NCBI RefSeq assembly: GCF_037176765.1
Contig: NC_090023.1
Coordinates: 23,385,366 to 23,449,365 of the forward strand
Direction: 5' to 3'
From: Anolis sagrei
Lineage: Eukaryota; Chordata; Lepidosauria; Squamata; Anolidae
Length of the DNA stretch: 64,000 nt
The notes under the pieces were generated by a model. The model saw only the letters and a program-made list of their open reading frames with translations, ran no database searches and was not told the origin of the DNA. Position numbers and translations under genes: made by a program. The number at the start of each line of letters is the position of its first letter. The first letter of the stretch is position 1. Positions 1 through 20,655 of the stretch are shown here, in pieces.

Positions 1-783
1 GAGGAAAGAACTGTCTGTTACAGAATAGGACTGGAATGTGGAAAACAACCTATGTAAAATATGGATTGAAATACACCTGAAAATAATATAAAAGGGGCTT
101 TTCAAATGCTCAATACCAGCGTGGCATCTAAACCCATTGTTTCTACAAAGGAAGTGATCAACTCTTTGGAAGGAGCCTGTTGTGAGTATGAGGCTGATTG
201 AATGAGAGAATTAATGCTTCCTTTGTACCGAGTTACTGTATGATTTTTAAATGCTTAATAAAAGTTACATGCAAAGTGTTTAAACTCAGATCTGGTATCT
301 TTGAGTATTCTTTCAGGTCTATAGTCTTGAGTGACAGCTATTCGGTTTTTCACTCTTCTCTGGATAAGAACAAGTTGCATTTGGTTACAATTATAGCTCA
401 AACACTCAAAACCTATTATAATGTAATAATTATAATATGATTCAAGAATGGTTCTAAATAAAGATATCTGTGCAACAGATCGGGGAATGTGACAAAAATA
501 CTTTGTTTAAAAACCTGATTGCTAAATTGCTATACTTTCTTCTAGAAATAAAGTTCACTGGCTGTAGGGTTAGGGTGAATATTTCTTGTTTATAACTGAT
601 GAATTTCTCAATCCCATGAACCTGGCTTACAAAAATGTGATTGACTGATGCAACATGCACATGCTCTAACAACTGGAAAGAATTCTTTATTATCTAAGTT
701 CATCAGTTTTTCAACAGGAGACATGCTAAATTCAGTGTAAGGTATTTGGGGAAATTAATTAAAATAATAATCATGGAGTCATT
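1..783. other. AT-rich intergenic stretch, nothing recognised
   Basis: No coding pattern, repeat tail or MMP exon seen. Short open frames here lack codon structure. Confidence 0.5.
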
Positions 784-933
784 GAAGGGTCATCCTCTTC
801 AACTTCTGCTATGCTAAAGCATTCCCATCCAGCCTTTACTTAAAATCCTCCAGAGAAGGAGACCCCACTATCCTCTAAGGCAGCATGATCCAGTGTTTCA
901 ACGGCTCTTACCATCAGGAAGTTACTCCTAATA

Positions 934-1038
934 CAGACCTCATTACCTCTGAGGATGCTTGCCATAGATGCAGGCGAAACGTCAGGAGAAATACCTCTAG
1001 AACATGGCCCTATAGCCCGAAAAAACCCACAAGAACCT
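934..1038 (+). mobile_element. Penelope-like element, truncated 3' piece
   Basis: 105-bp copy of the family whose longer copy at 25014-25545 carries a Penelope endonuclease tail. Flanked by a 14-bp target duplication AGTTACTCCTAATA at 920-933 and 1039-1052. Confidence 0.75.
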
Positions 1039-1104
1039 AGTTACTCCTAATATTTAGGTAGAATCTTTTCCCTTTAGTTTGAATCCATTTCTCCATGTCA
1101 AGTC

Positions 1105-1345
1105 TCTATTTATTTATTTATCGTATCAGGAGCGAACCAAGGGTACATTTGTATTGTATTTTTTTTAAAAGAACACAAAGTTTGAAAACATGGCATTGTA
1201 TTAAATGTTCTTTGACCAGTAGCTTGTCACTTGGAGTGCCTCTGGGGTCGCTGTGTGAAGGTCCTCCATTGTGCATGTGGCAGAGCTCAGACTGCTCTGC
1301 CACATGCCACATAGGTGGTCTGTGGTTTGCTTTTCCCCACACTCG
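1105..1345 (-). mobile_element. LINE-like 3' fragment inside CR1
   Basis: Begins with an ATTTATTTAT tail on the plus strand and interrupts the CR1 frame, which resumes at about 1346. Family not identified. Confidence 0.45.
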
Positions 1346-1791
1346 CACCAGCAGAAAACAAACCTACTCCATTTTCAATATGATGTCCTTTCAGATATTT
1401 AAACTTGGCTATCTGATCCTCTCTCTAGGCTAAATATAACCAGTTCCCTAAACCATTCCTCAAAGCCATATTTTCTAGACCTTTCACCATTTTGGTTTCC
1501 CTCCTCCAGATATTTTATTATTTATTTATTTATTTCTGCTACTTATACCCCGCCCTTCTCACCCCCGAGGGGGGACTCAGGGCGGCTTACAAAGAAGGCA
1601 CAATTCGATGCCCTTATACAAATACATACAGATATAAAAACAGTAATTAAATAATTAACAGATTAAAAACATCAATATATAGCACCATAGCACAACAGTA
1701 AGCAATCTCATGGTCAGTGTTTCGCGTTCCGTAGGTCCAATAGGTTGAAATAGGTTCCTACAATATTTGCCCTTCATTATGGTCCTTCTTT

Positions 1792-3942
1792 TTAGCTGCC
1801 GGAGTTTCCGAAAGCCTGGTCCCACATCCAAGTTTTCAGCTGTTTCCTGAATGAGAGAAGGGAGGGGGCTGTTCTAATCTCCCTGGGGAGTGAGTTCCAC
1901 AGGCGGGGGGCCACCACTGAGAAGGCCCTGCCCCTCGTCCCCACCAGTCTCACTTGTGATAAAGGCGGGGTCGAGAGCAGGGCCTCCCCAGAGGATCTTA
2001 AACTCCGAGGTGGTGTGTAGAGGGAGATCCGTTCGGACAAGTACACTGGGCCGGAACCGTATAGGATTTTATAGGTCAAAACCAGCAACTTGAATTGTGC
2101 TCGGAATTGGATCGGCAGCCAGTGGAGCTGGCATAACAGGGGGGTGGTATGCTCCCTGTATGCCGCTCCGGTGAGCAATCTGGCTGCCTCCCGTTGGACT
2201 AGTTGAAGTTTCCGAGCAGTCTTCAAGGGCAACCCCACGTAGAGTGCGTTGCAGTAATCCAGCCGGGATGTGACAAGAGCGTGGACCACCGTGGCCAGAT
2301 CCGACTTCCCAAGGTACGGGCGCAGCTGGCGCACAAGTTTTAATTGTGCGAAAGCTCTCCCGGCCACCGCTGAGACCTGGGGTTCCAGGCTCAGCGATGA
2401 GTCCAGGATCACTCCCAAGCTGCGAACCTGCGTCTTCAGGGGGAGTGTAACCCCGTCTAACACAGGCTGTAACCCTATACCCTGTTCGGCCTTACGATTG
2501 ACCAGTAGGACCTCTGTCTTGTCTGGATTCAACTTCAATTTGTTAGCTCTCATCCAGTCCGACACAGCAGCCAAGCACCGATTCAAGGTATGGACAGCCT
2601 CCTTAGTGACAGGTGGGAAGGAGTGACAGATTTGGACATCATCTGCGTAGAGATAACATCTCATTCCGAAACTCCGAATGATCTCCCCCAACGGCTTCAT
2701 GTAGATGTTGAATAACATCGGGGACAGAATTGAACCCTGTGGGACTCCACACAACAACGGTTGTGGGGCCGAACAGGTGTCACCCAATGACACCTTCTGA
2801 GACCGACCCTCAAGGAAGGATCGGAGCCACCGCAGAGCAGTGCCCCCGAGCCCCATATCCATGAGGCGTCCCAGAAGGATACCGTGATCGACGGTATCGA
2901 AGGCCGCTGAGAGGTCCAGCAGAACTAACAGGGACACACTCCCCCTGTCTAGTTCCCTGCGCAGATCATCTACCAAGGCGACCAAGGCTGTCTCAGTACC
3001 ATGTCCCGGCCTAAAGCCAGACTGTGCCGGATCTAGATAATCAGTGTCTACCAGAAACCCCTGGAGTTGTGTCGCCACCACACGTTCCATGACTTTGCCC
3101 AAGTAGGGGAGATTGGAAACTGGCCGATAGTTGTCGAATTGGGTGGGATCCAGTGATGGTTTCTTCAACAGCGGTTTTATAATAGCTTGTTTTAAGCTCG
3201 CTGGAAACTCTCCTTTCTGTAAGGAGGTATTAACCATCACCTTCACCCACCCTGCCAAACCCCCTCTGGCTTCCTTGATCAGCCAGGAAGGGCAGGGGTC
3301 TAGGATGCATGTGGTGGGTCGTACCTCTCCAAGGATCCTGTCCACATCCTCAAGCTGAACCAATTGAAATGAATCCAACAACACTGGACAAGCAGATGCT
3401 CTCGCCACATCCCCAGAGACTGCCGTTAATGTGGCGTCAAAGCCCGACCGAATCCGCCCAATTTTATCCGCGAAGAATCGAGCAAATGCTTCACAGCGAG
3501 CTACCGAGTCGTCAGGGGCCTCGCTTTTCGGCGGATTTAACAGACCCCTGACAACTCGGAACAGCTCAGCTGGACGGTTCTTCGCAGATGCAATGTTGGC
3601 GGCAAGAAATGTTTTCTGTGCCGCCGCTATTGCCACACCATAGGACCTTAGGAAGGCATTCAGGTGTGTTTGGGCAGGGTTGGTGGGGTTCCGGCGCCAC
3701 ACGCACTCTAGCCTCCTCTTCTTTCGCTTCATCGCTGCCAGCTCCTCGGTAAACCAAGGATCTGGTTTAGCTCGGTTACTCGAGAGGGGGCGTTCCGGAG
3801 CGATTGTGTCGATTGCCCTGGTCATTTCCCTATCCCAGCGAGAGACCAAGACATCGACAGAGTCGCCAGCCAAGAAGGTGGAAACTTCCCCAAGAGCCGT
3901 CAGGAAGCCTTTTGGCTCCATAAGCCTCCTGGGGCGGACCAT
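1792..3942 (-). pseudogene. LINE reverse transcriptase portion (716 codons open)
   Basis: Reverse transcriptase with all core motifs including catalytic YADD, and the conserved C-terminal domain (RLDYCNALYVGLP, LHWLPI, RAFSVVAPRLWNSLP). Same frame as the endonuclease upstream, separated only by the stop at 4015-4017. Confidence 0.88.
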
Positions 3943-4014
3943 TCTAATAGGTCCACCACCCCTGCGGAGGTTAGGAGGCGCAGCAAGTCTAAACCTGATC
4001 AGGTGGTGATCAGT

Positions 4015-5145
4015 CTATGGCAATGGAGCGATGGTCAGCTCCTCCACACCGTCACTTTCACCCCATCCTTGAGAGAAGACCAAATCCAGTGTGTGCCCGG
4101 CACTATGGGTGGGACCAGATACTAATTGGGACAGGCCCATGGTTGCCATGGTGGCCATGAAGTCCTGAGCTGCACCCGTAAGAGAGGTCTCGGCCTGGAC
4201 ATTGAAGTCCCCCAGGACTATAAGCCGTTGGAAGCTCAATGCCAAGTCCGAGACCACTCCCGCTAGCTCAGGTAAGGAGACTGTTGTGCAGCGGGGTGGT
4301 CGGTACACCAACAGAATCCCTATCCTGTCCCGGTCACCTATCCTAAAGCCGGCACACTCAAAAGAAGATGATTGTGGGATGGGGCACCTGATCAGGGGAA
4401 TACAAACCTTATAGACCACTGCGACTCCGCCTCCCCGCCCTCCAAGCCTCGGTTGGTGCTGAACGGAGTAACCTGGCGGACAGAGTTGGGAGAGATTGAC
4501 CCCTCCCCCCTCGTCCAACCAGGTCTCCATTATACAAGCCAGGTCAGCTTGTTCCTCCAGGATTAGATCTTGAATAATGGAGGTTTTCCCATTTACCGAC
4601 CTGGCATTGAACAGCACCACCTTTAGCCTGGAGGGGCCACCAACCTGGCACCTCAGTTGTATCTTGTCAGGAGAATATTTTGGAGTTGTCAATGAGTCAT
4701 TGTTACTTTCGGGCCGAATGAGTTGTTGAGATGGAAATTGAGTGATCTTTGGAGTTGCCAATATTCTATTATGAATTTTGGGCCGAATTTGTTTATGTCT
4801 GGGATTGCTTAGGTTCGCCAATTTATTGTTATAAATTTTGGGCCAAAATGGATCTTTTGTTCTCCCTTTCCCGTATCTCCCTCTACCTGTCACCACCTCT
4901 ATGGCGGCCCCCCCACCCACGGAACCACCGCCCCCGGGGAAGTTCCCTCCATTCTCCTCTGTTGTTAATCCGACTGTCAGCATTTGGTAACAGATATTGT
5001 TATTATGATTGCACATAGCTAGGTCCTGGCCTTCCCGCCCCTTAATACATCCTGTTCCTTTCCCTATGCCAAGGATCGTAAAGTGCACTTGTATAGGTAG
5101 TTGATAAATTGTCAAAAGCAGCACAATTGGCATAGGTGGTGACAT
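4015..5145 (-). pseudogene. LINE endonuclease portion (376 codons)
   Basis: First about 160 residues are low-similarity linker rich in Gly and Asn/Pro. AP-endonuclease fold from LKVVLFNARS to SAGHTLDLVFS with Asn, Glu, Asp and His positions of the family visible. Ends at the single in-frame TAG. Confidence 0.82.
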
Positions 5146-5820
5146 AAGGCGTAAAGTGCAGCTAGTTCACAGTATGTGTAATTAGTTCTAAAGTGACAGT
5201 GCAGGACAGTGCATTTGTTACAAAGTGCTATAGTTACAGTAATAATTGGATCATAGATATGATAATTTAGACCAATCAATTAATGGTGCGGACTCTGGCA
5301 GATTAAAAAATTAAAGAAGGACTGTAAAGTGCTCGGGCTAAAGTGCCTTAGTGCAAGAGCCAGTTCTGTAGTTCAAGTTAATGTCTCTAAGAATAGGTCC
5401 AGATCATTCAGTCATGGCAGCCAGTTCAAATCGTGGGAGCCCAGCTTCTTGGCCCCGTGGAAAGCAAGCCGGCAGCCAATGGTCAGGTCCCCAGATCTTC
5501 TTGGCTGTCCAGAAGAAATGATGGAGATGTTCGCGACTGAGATGGTACAATGAAGACAATAACTGTGTTTCCACTGGCTGTCAGCACAATATTCCAAGTT
5601 TTGCGAGATGATATAACTTGCACCACTCGGCTCAGCCAGAGGGGGCAGTGTGGAACAATTAGCTAGATCTTAAGTCTAGGGCATTGATGGTAAAGCCGCA
5701 GAAACGCTGAGTCATGAGGCGGACATATCTTCCGGTGGCTGTTAGGTCCTGTGCGTCCGCAGCTATGGTGTTGTCAAATTGGTGTCAGTTTGATGTTAAA
5801 AATATTGACACCACACAGCC
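5146..5820 (-). other. Probable LINE 5' UTR with repeated AAAGTGC words
   Basis: The word TAAAGTGC or AAAGTGC recurs near 5091, 5152, 5211, 5322 and 5339. No protein frame. Position directly upstream of the LINE frame suggests 5' UTR; the 5' boundary could not be fixed and no target duplication was found. Confidence 0.4.
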
Positions 5821-6650
5821 CAGGCCCAGCAAGATGAATTGGGAGCGCGGAGGAGGGAGTGCGGGCCTCTGCCTCCGCTAGAGATGGAGCGCGGAGGAGG
5901 AAGCGCGGGGGAGGCACCAAAATGGATGTTCCCTCCGCTGAGGAGCGCCCCTCCCCTCCACTGGAGCCTCCGCCGTCGATGGATGGGTATGCGGCCGCTG
6001 TCCCCCGATGCCTCTGGATGCCGCTCCAGCTGCTAATGCGCGCCTGAGCCTCCGCTAGATGGAAAGCAAGAGGATGCAGCAGCTCGATCCCTCCACGATG
6101 CCTCCGCCAGATGGAGAAGCGGGGAGGGCGCCGCAGCAGCTCGATCCCTCCGCCACCCAGCCGCCAAGCGCAGGGAAGCGTGGGAAGGCGCAGGAGGATG
6201 CAGGGGGACGCCGGCAGAAGGGACAGGATGCAGGGCGGACAGACACGCCGAGACGCCGAGGAGGGACGGCTGGCCGATGGAAGAGCTGAGCGGGCGGAAA
6301 CCTCCAACCGGCAACGAAGCAGCAGCCCCCCGGAGGGAGCAGCCCGCTGCCGAAGAAGGCGAAGAGGAGGAGGCAGCAACACAGCAGACCCGAATGATGG
6401 AAAGCGGAGCGGCAGCAGGAGACAGGCCGCTCGACCCGCCGGTAAGTTGCAAGTCCTGCAGTATTCTCGGGCTGTGGCTCGGTCAGGAGGGTTAGCAGCA
6501 GTTGGTCCGACAGCAACAGTCAGTAGCTCGGGGGAGCGCTCTTATGCTCTTACAAGGCCCCAAGATGGAGGTGGCCTCAGCGTTCAACCTCTCCTCCCTC
6601 TTCCTCTTAACTCCCCTTTTCCAGATGGAAGCTTACCAAAAAGACATCCA
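5820..6650. promoter_or_regulatory. CpG-dense GC-rich block (possible promoter)
   Basis: Strongly GC- and CpG-rich in an AT-rich locus. Internal repeats: GGGAGCGCGGAGGAGG-type words at about 5838 and 5884, and GCAGCAGCTCGATCCCTCC at about 6076 and 6133. A good plus-strand donor CCG|GTAAGT lies at about 6441. Could be the 5' promoter region of the neighbouring minus-strand LINE or an unrelated CpG island. Open frames here are low-complexity and not accepted as genes. Confidence 0.45.
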
Positions 6651-7041
6651 AAGGGCTCCTTCAAGCCCCCGGGCGCCAGAGGTGGCTGTTGGAGGTCTGG
6701 GGAGGTCTGGATGCGAGGGATTAGGCTTAGATTGAAAATCTCACCGGACTGCTCTGTGAGGGCTGTTACCTCTCCGCCATCATACTTGTCAAGTCACAAA
6801 GAAAAAGATCTAGCCCAAGCCCTAGCCCTATTGAAGGGTTACCCATGGTACATTGTTTTCCTTGTACACTTGAAGAGTAGTCACGTGTAGACATGAGCAA
6901 GTTATCTAATTGTCCAGATTTCCTGCTCAAATCGAGGCACTCCATACTAGAGCTATTGCTTTCCTTGTGAGCAAGCTTCTAATACAGGAAGTGGTTGGAG
7001 CTAATGTACTCATCTGCTCCAGCTTTCAAGAAAATATGGTA
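6651..7041. other. Intergenic, nothing recognised
   Basis: No repeat signature or coding pattern seen. Confidence 0.4.
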
Positions 7042-7367
7042 CAGGCTGAGTATCCCTCCTCTGAAATACCAAAAGTGTTTTGAATTTCATTTTTTTGTAT
7101 TTGGATATACTGGCATGTACATAATGAATATCTTGGAGATGGGGCCCAAATCAAATCACAAATTTGATGTATATTTCATATAGCCTTTATACACATAGCC
7201 TGAAGGTAATTTTATAAATAATATTTTTTAATAACTTTGTGCATGAAACAACATTTGAGTATACTGAACCAGCAGAATGAAAAGGTGTCAGAATGCAAAT
7301 TGTGTGGACAATTCCAGATCTTGGAGTGTTTGAGATTTGGAATTCTGGATAAGAGATACTCAATCTA
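7042..7367. mobile_element. Tigger/pogo-type nonautonomous DNA element
   Basis: Termini CAGGCTGAGTATCCCT and AAGAGATACTCAATCT are inverted repeats, with TA on each side. The interior (TTATACACATAGCCTGAAGG, CATGAAACAACATTTG) matches a widespread amniote Tc1/mariner-Tigger family. Confidence 0.7.
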
Positions 7368-7369
7368 TA

Positions 7370-8164
7370 AATTCTGACCAAGGCTCACAAATCTTACATA
7401 ACCTCCATGATATTGGGGTTACATTATGTGCATTCCTGTGTCAAGTTTTACCCTTACATATATTCAGGGAAATAGTTGAAGAGGGCTCTAACTATTCAAG
7501 TAAACACAAAAGTCACTATGTTGACATGTGGTTCAAGATGAAGTTCATTCTTCACACTGATATTTAGCCTTTGATGGACATTGCAAAAGCATTTGCCCCA
7601 ACATGGAGAATGTCGCAATTGCTGCTTGTAAATAAGAGAGGGTTAGACAACAGGACTAGCATACCTTGCATCATTGCCTTCCTGCTGCAATTCTAAGGAA
7701 GTGTAGGAAACCACACTTTGTATTGCCAAATTCTTTTCCTTTCTGATCTTCCCTGCAGTGCATCTCCCTCTGGTTCCAGTTCTTTTAAAAGTCTCTGTCT
7801 GCAAGTTCATTTTCCAAAACAATAAATCAGGCCAGCAGAGAAATTCATGGTTTGGGGAAAAGGCATTGTAGAAAAGAAAGCACAGGAAGGGAAAAGCCTT
7901 TCTCAAAGCAACTGGCAAATCCTCTTCTAAAATAGTTGATTGGAACTTAATATGACTAATTTAGCTGTAGTTTCTGTCCTCTGTTATCAGAACCTCTTGT
8001 CCTCTGAAAAGCAATGGGTCCTTGTAAGTTGCAAAGGGAGGTTTTCATATTTGCCCCCAACCTCTTATGACACTTCTGAAAAAAATGATCAAAGGAGGAT
8101 ACTGATTTGAATAAAATGTGTGCATGTATAGATACAAATATACACACTATAACTATAATTTAAA
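7370..8164. other. Intergenic, nothing recognised
   Basis: AT-rich. No tail, inverted terminus or exon pattern seen. Confidence 0.4.
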
Positions 8165-8440
8165 GTTGGGTCAGGAATTGTGAAGCTTGGGAGTTACATT
8201 ACAATTCCCAAGAGCACTATGCAGCTTCGCTAATGTTGAGGAGTGCTGGAAATCGCAGTTCAACATTTGGAGAGCCACACTGCTCTCTTCTCTGCCTTCC
8301 ATTTGAGGAAAGAAGAGGACTGTGCAATCTGCCAGATGGTGGAGGCCAAAGCTGTAGTCAATATATCCAAGGGTGAGGAATTCTGGGAATTATAGCCCAA
8401 TAACATCTGGAAAGCTGCACGATTCACACCTTTCATATAA
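8165..8440. mobile_element. Old hAT-like DNA transposon remnant
   Basis: Inverted words such as GAATTCTGGGAATTATAGCC and GGAAATCGCAGTTCAACA around a divergent middle. A related piece is at about 9185-9300. Diverged, so the call is soft. Confidence 0.35.
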
Positions 8441-8499
8441 ACAGAAATATTATACCTGAACATATAGAATTACAGGCTGGGAATGGTGATCTTTGTGTC

Positions 8500-8690
8500 C
8501 AGCTGCTTAGTTCAATGCTCAAACCACTGCATCATATTTACTGATTTATTTCCTACATGTCAAGCCATTTCCAACCTGTGGTGACTCTATCATGAAAATA
8601 GTGTGGGGGTTTCTTGGCCAGATATGTTCAGAATGGATTTACCTTTGCCTTCCTCTGAGGCTGAAAGTGTGTGACTTGTAACCTGCTGGC
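8500..8690 (-). mobile_element. tRNA-derived SINE, reverse, diverged
   Basis: Starts AATGCTCAAACCACTGCA (reverse of the tRNA head) and continues TTTCTTGGCCAGAT and TGCCTTCCTCTGAGGCTGA, shared with 29925-30140. Confidence 0.5.
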
Positions 8691-9009
8691 TCTGATTTGT
8701 AACTGTATCCATTTTTATATCTGTCTATCTTTAGTTTGTCTGAAATGCAGAGCAAGCTGCCCTTTGCATGTACAATGTTTTATTAATTAAAAGAAAAAAG
8801 ATACTGCAGTGAGCAGAAGCAGGTGTTGGTGTCCAACACATGCACGTCTACCTGCTATTGCCAGGTTTATTTGATAATTTGCCACCTTACTTTCTATATT
8901 GTCTGGACCTCAACTGCATCACCTATTCATATCCAAGTAAAGTAATTTGGTTCATTTGGTGATCATGATTTTGTTAGTGTCATAATCTGAAAGTATGTGT
9001 TAGGCAAAC

Positions 9010-9135
9010 ATTGGGCTATGACTCCATTTGGAGACCTTGGGCAAGTCACACCTTTTTAGCCTCAGAAAATCTTTCGATAAGTTCACCTTAAGGTTGCCAT
9101 AAGTCAGAAATAACTTGAGCCACACAACAACAACA
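9010..9135 (+). mobile_element. SINE tail fragment
   Basis: TTGCCATAAGTCAGAAATAA then ACAACAACAACA, the 3' tail of the SINE seen at 12296-12510. Confidence 0.5.
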
Positions 9136-9395
9136 ATCTTGAGTGTAGAGATAACTATTTGGCTTAATGTATTGGTTTCCAACAATGGGATCTATGAAGA
9201 TGTTTGACTATAGCTCCCAGAATCCTTGAACATTGGCCATAATGACTGGAGAGTTTCAGATTTCAAATCTGGTAACATCTCAGGACCTGCTGTTGGAAAC
9301 CATTAACTTAATTTTTGTAAGGGTTTGCCATAATTTAGGTGTGTGATCATTTTACAATGTGAGGGGCCTGTTCTGAAATGATGATACAAGACAAC

Positions 9396-9902
9396 ATAAT
9401 ATTGTGGAATATTGTGTCCAATTCTGGGCAACACAATTCAAGAGAGATATTGACAAGCTGGAATGTGTCCAGAGGAGGGCGACTAAAATGATCAAGGGTC
9501 TGGAGAACAAGCTCTATGAGGAGCGGCTTAAGGAGCTGGGCAGGTTTAGCCTGAAGAAGAGAAGGCTGAGAGGAGATATGATAGCCATGTATAAAAATGT
9601 GAGAGGAAGCCACAGGGAGGAGGGAGCAAGCTTGTTTTCTGCTTCCCTGGAGACTAGGACGCGAAACAATGGCTTCAAACTACATGAGGAAGAAATTCCT
9701 GACTGTGAGAGCTGTTCAGCAGTGGAACTCCCTGCCCCGGAGTGTGGTGGAGGCTCCTTCTTTGGAAGCTTTTAAACAGAGGCTGGATGGCCATCTGTCA
9801 AGGGTGATTTGAATGCAATATTCCTGCTTCTTGGCAGGGGGTTGGACTGGATGGCCCATGAGGTCTCTTCCAACTCTTTGATTCTATGATTCTATGATTC
9901 TA
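9396..9902 (+). mobile_element. CR1 LINE 3' end
   Basis: Codes the CR1 reverse-transcriptase C-terminus (FWATQFKRDIDKLECVQRRA, then FSLKKRRLRGDMI) and ends with the diagnostic ATTCTATG repeats at about 9879-9902. One frameshift splits the open frame near 9690. Confidence 0.9.
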
Positions 9903-10857
9903 TAAAATAGTATTTATTTAACCAATGAATAGTGGCATCAAGTCCTTGCAAACCAAGACTGAATGGGGACAACTTCTAGAATGTGACATTTATAGGCAAA
10001 ATAGAGATCTCGCTATGTAAAAACCAAGGCTTTTGCACAAAATTATTTTTAAATCGCTATGTTTATTAGTTTCTTTCAGCACTATGTTTTCTAAAGGCAG
10101 TAATTTCCCCATACATAATTTATATTACTATGTACACCAATGGAATTAGCTTTCCAATAAACAACAATCAAAATAATAAATGTAAAAGGTTAAAATGGAC
10201 TTCCCACATCCCACTTCAATGATACACAATGGATTTATTAGTCTTCATTTTAACTTGCTATCTCAGAATTTTGCTTCATCTTCAAAACCCACAAGTGTTG
10301 TTACATTTTATTTTCTTTATAAATGATATAAATTATTCCCATTTTTTTTAGAAATTCATCAGTTGACTTTGCCTTTATTGAACTAGACAAGTCATCCATT
10401 TCTGCCAATTCCAGAACTTTTATAATCCAGTTTTCATTGGGAGTTGTTCTTTAGTTTTCCATTTCTGTCTTGCTGCAATAATCATAACATGTAATAATTT
10501 GAAATTCATGCATAAATTACTTCTAAAATCTGCTAAAAATCAGATAGTAGTTGTCTTCTTTCTCAATATGCAACTAAAATAAAATAAAATGTTTGCCATG
10601 TCTCTTTACAATTATCCAGTTATACAATTACAAGGAAATAATGATAAGAAATAAGAGAGATGAGTGTTGATGTACAAACTCTGACTACAAATGATGCAAG
10701 TATCAACTTCACTTTTTCATAGGTACTTATGAAATGGTTATGAAATGTAATATTGCAATGTTTGCATGTAGTCAGTAATTGATCTTACTGCAATGGACAA
10801 CCACACTGTTGTACAAAGTGTTCTTAGGAGTTAATGCCAAAAGAAACACACACAACC
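9903..10857. other. AT-rich stretch 3' of gene A, nothing recognised
   Basis: Poly-T and AT-rich tracts; no MMP exon and no clear repeat boundary. Confidence 0.4.
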
Positions 10858-10872
10858 ATCCCACAAAAACAC

Positions 10873-10878
10873 TTTATT
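10873..10878 (-). terminator. Polyadenylation signal of gene A
   Basis: AATAAA on the minus strand about 360 nt after the stop, with a GU-rich downstream tract. Confidence 0.6.
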
Positions 10879-10980
10879 GAAGAGGCAGAATCAAACCCGT
10901 TGCAACATATAAACAGAATAAAGTGCACTGGAGCTAGTTTGTTGGGATCACAAAATAAAGTCATTGCTGAATTTTAATAA

Positions 10981-11068
10981 TGGTTGTCTTTGCATTGGGT
11001 TAGATTACCAGGTAGCAACAAGGGTAGCGGTCACTACCTGGGAATCAAACCCAATGCAAAGACAACCA
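10981..11068. repeat. Long hairpin: 35-bp inverted repeat with 18-bp loop in gene A 3' UTR
   Basis: Left arm 10981-11015 and right arm 11034-11068 pair with two mismatches in 35 positions; loop 11016-11033. No obvious target duplication. Could be a microRNA-like stem, an RNA stability element, or a tiny fold-back transposon remnant. Confidence 0.85.
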
Positions 11069-11235
11069 TATATTAGAAAAGGATGAATTTTCTACAGGGT
11101 TATTCCATGTGATGCTATCCATGGTGCTGAACCTGTTTTGGAGAGAATTTCTAGCACCTTGGATATCTGAATTAAAATTTAGTGCTATTCGGAATGGAAG
11201 CCAACAGTTATTAATAGATAGCATTGATAGCATGC

Positions 11236-20544
<9,309 letters not shown>

Positions 20545-20631
20545 TCTGCCAATTCCAGCAGTGTCTTCCTTCCTCTACGATGTTTATTATTTCTTCTGTT
20601 TTGGGATACTTGTGTTCTGTTCATCTTCTGC

Positions 20632-20638
20632 TTATATA
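20632..20638 (-). promoter_or_regulatory. TATA box of gene A
   Basis: TATATAA within GGCTATATAAGC on the minus strand, about 90 bp upstream of the start codon. Puts transcription start near 20605 and a 5' UTR of about 60 nt (inferred). Confidence 0.75.
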
Positions 20639-20655
20639 GCCGCTGGTGGCTTCTC

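Larger units (their letters stand above)
784..1505 (-). mobile_element. CR1 LINE fragment with two insertions
   Basis: Reverse-oriented CR1 reverse-transcriptase C-terminal region: phrases like 'gaaggagacccc', 'ggcagcatgatccagtgt' and 'caggaagttactcctaat' are CR1 antisense signatures. Interrupted by a Penelope-like piece (934-1038) and another LINE/SINE tail (about 1105-1345), and cut off at the right by the L2-like LINE. Confidence 0.75.
1503..5145 (-). mobile_element. L2/CR1-group LINE, nearly intact endonuclease-RT frame
   Basis: One frame of 1118 codons runs from 5145 to 1792. The APE-type endonuclease half (5145-4018) shows FNARSVNGK, ETWLDEGG, LGDFN and HTLDLVFS. The reverse transcriptase half shows NYRPVSNLPYLGKVMERV, DLSAAFDTVDH, GVPQGSILSP and YADDVQ, ending in LWNSLPREIR. 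The frame is broken once, by TAG at 4015-4017 (probably an original TGG Trp codon, since WxDHH is the family motif). The 3' UTR (1791-1503) has the GTAAGCCGCCCTGAG block and an AAATAAAT tail. Sister copies: 42788-43497 and 47110-48055. Family assignment L2 versus CR1 is from motifs only. Confidence 0.85.
10858..11235 (-). other. Gene A 3' UTR
   Basis: Stretch from the stop codon to the likely cleavage site. AATAAA lies at 10873-10878 on the minus strand and is followed by a GU-rich tract (complement of the CA-rich 10840-10865). Contains the hairpin at 10981-11068. Confidence 0.6.

Noticed and set aside
1890-4009. Plus-strand frames opposite the LINE
   Set aside because: Antisense shadows of the LINE frame; no independent motifs.
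5774-6890. Several long frames on both strands in the GC-rich block as genes
   Set aside because: High GC suppresses stops; the translations are Arg/Pro/Ser/Gly low-complexity in all frames with no domain.
9404-9775. 123-codon plus frame as a gene
   Set aside because: It is the CR1 reverse-transcriptase C-terminus followed by the ATTCTATG tail.
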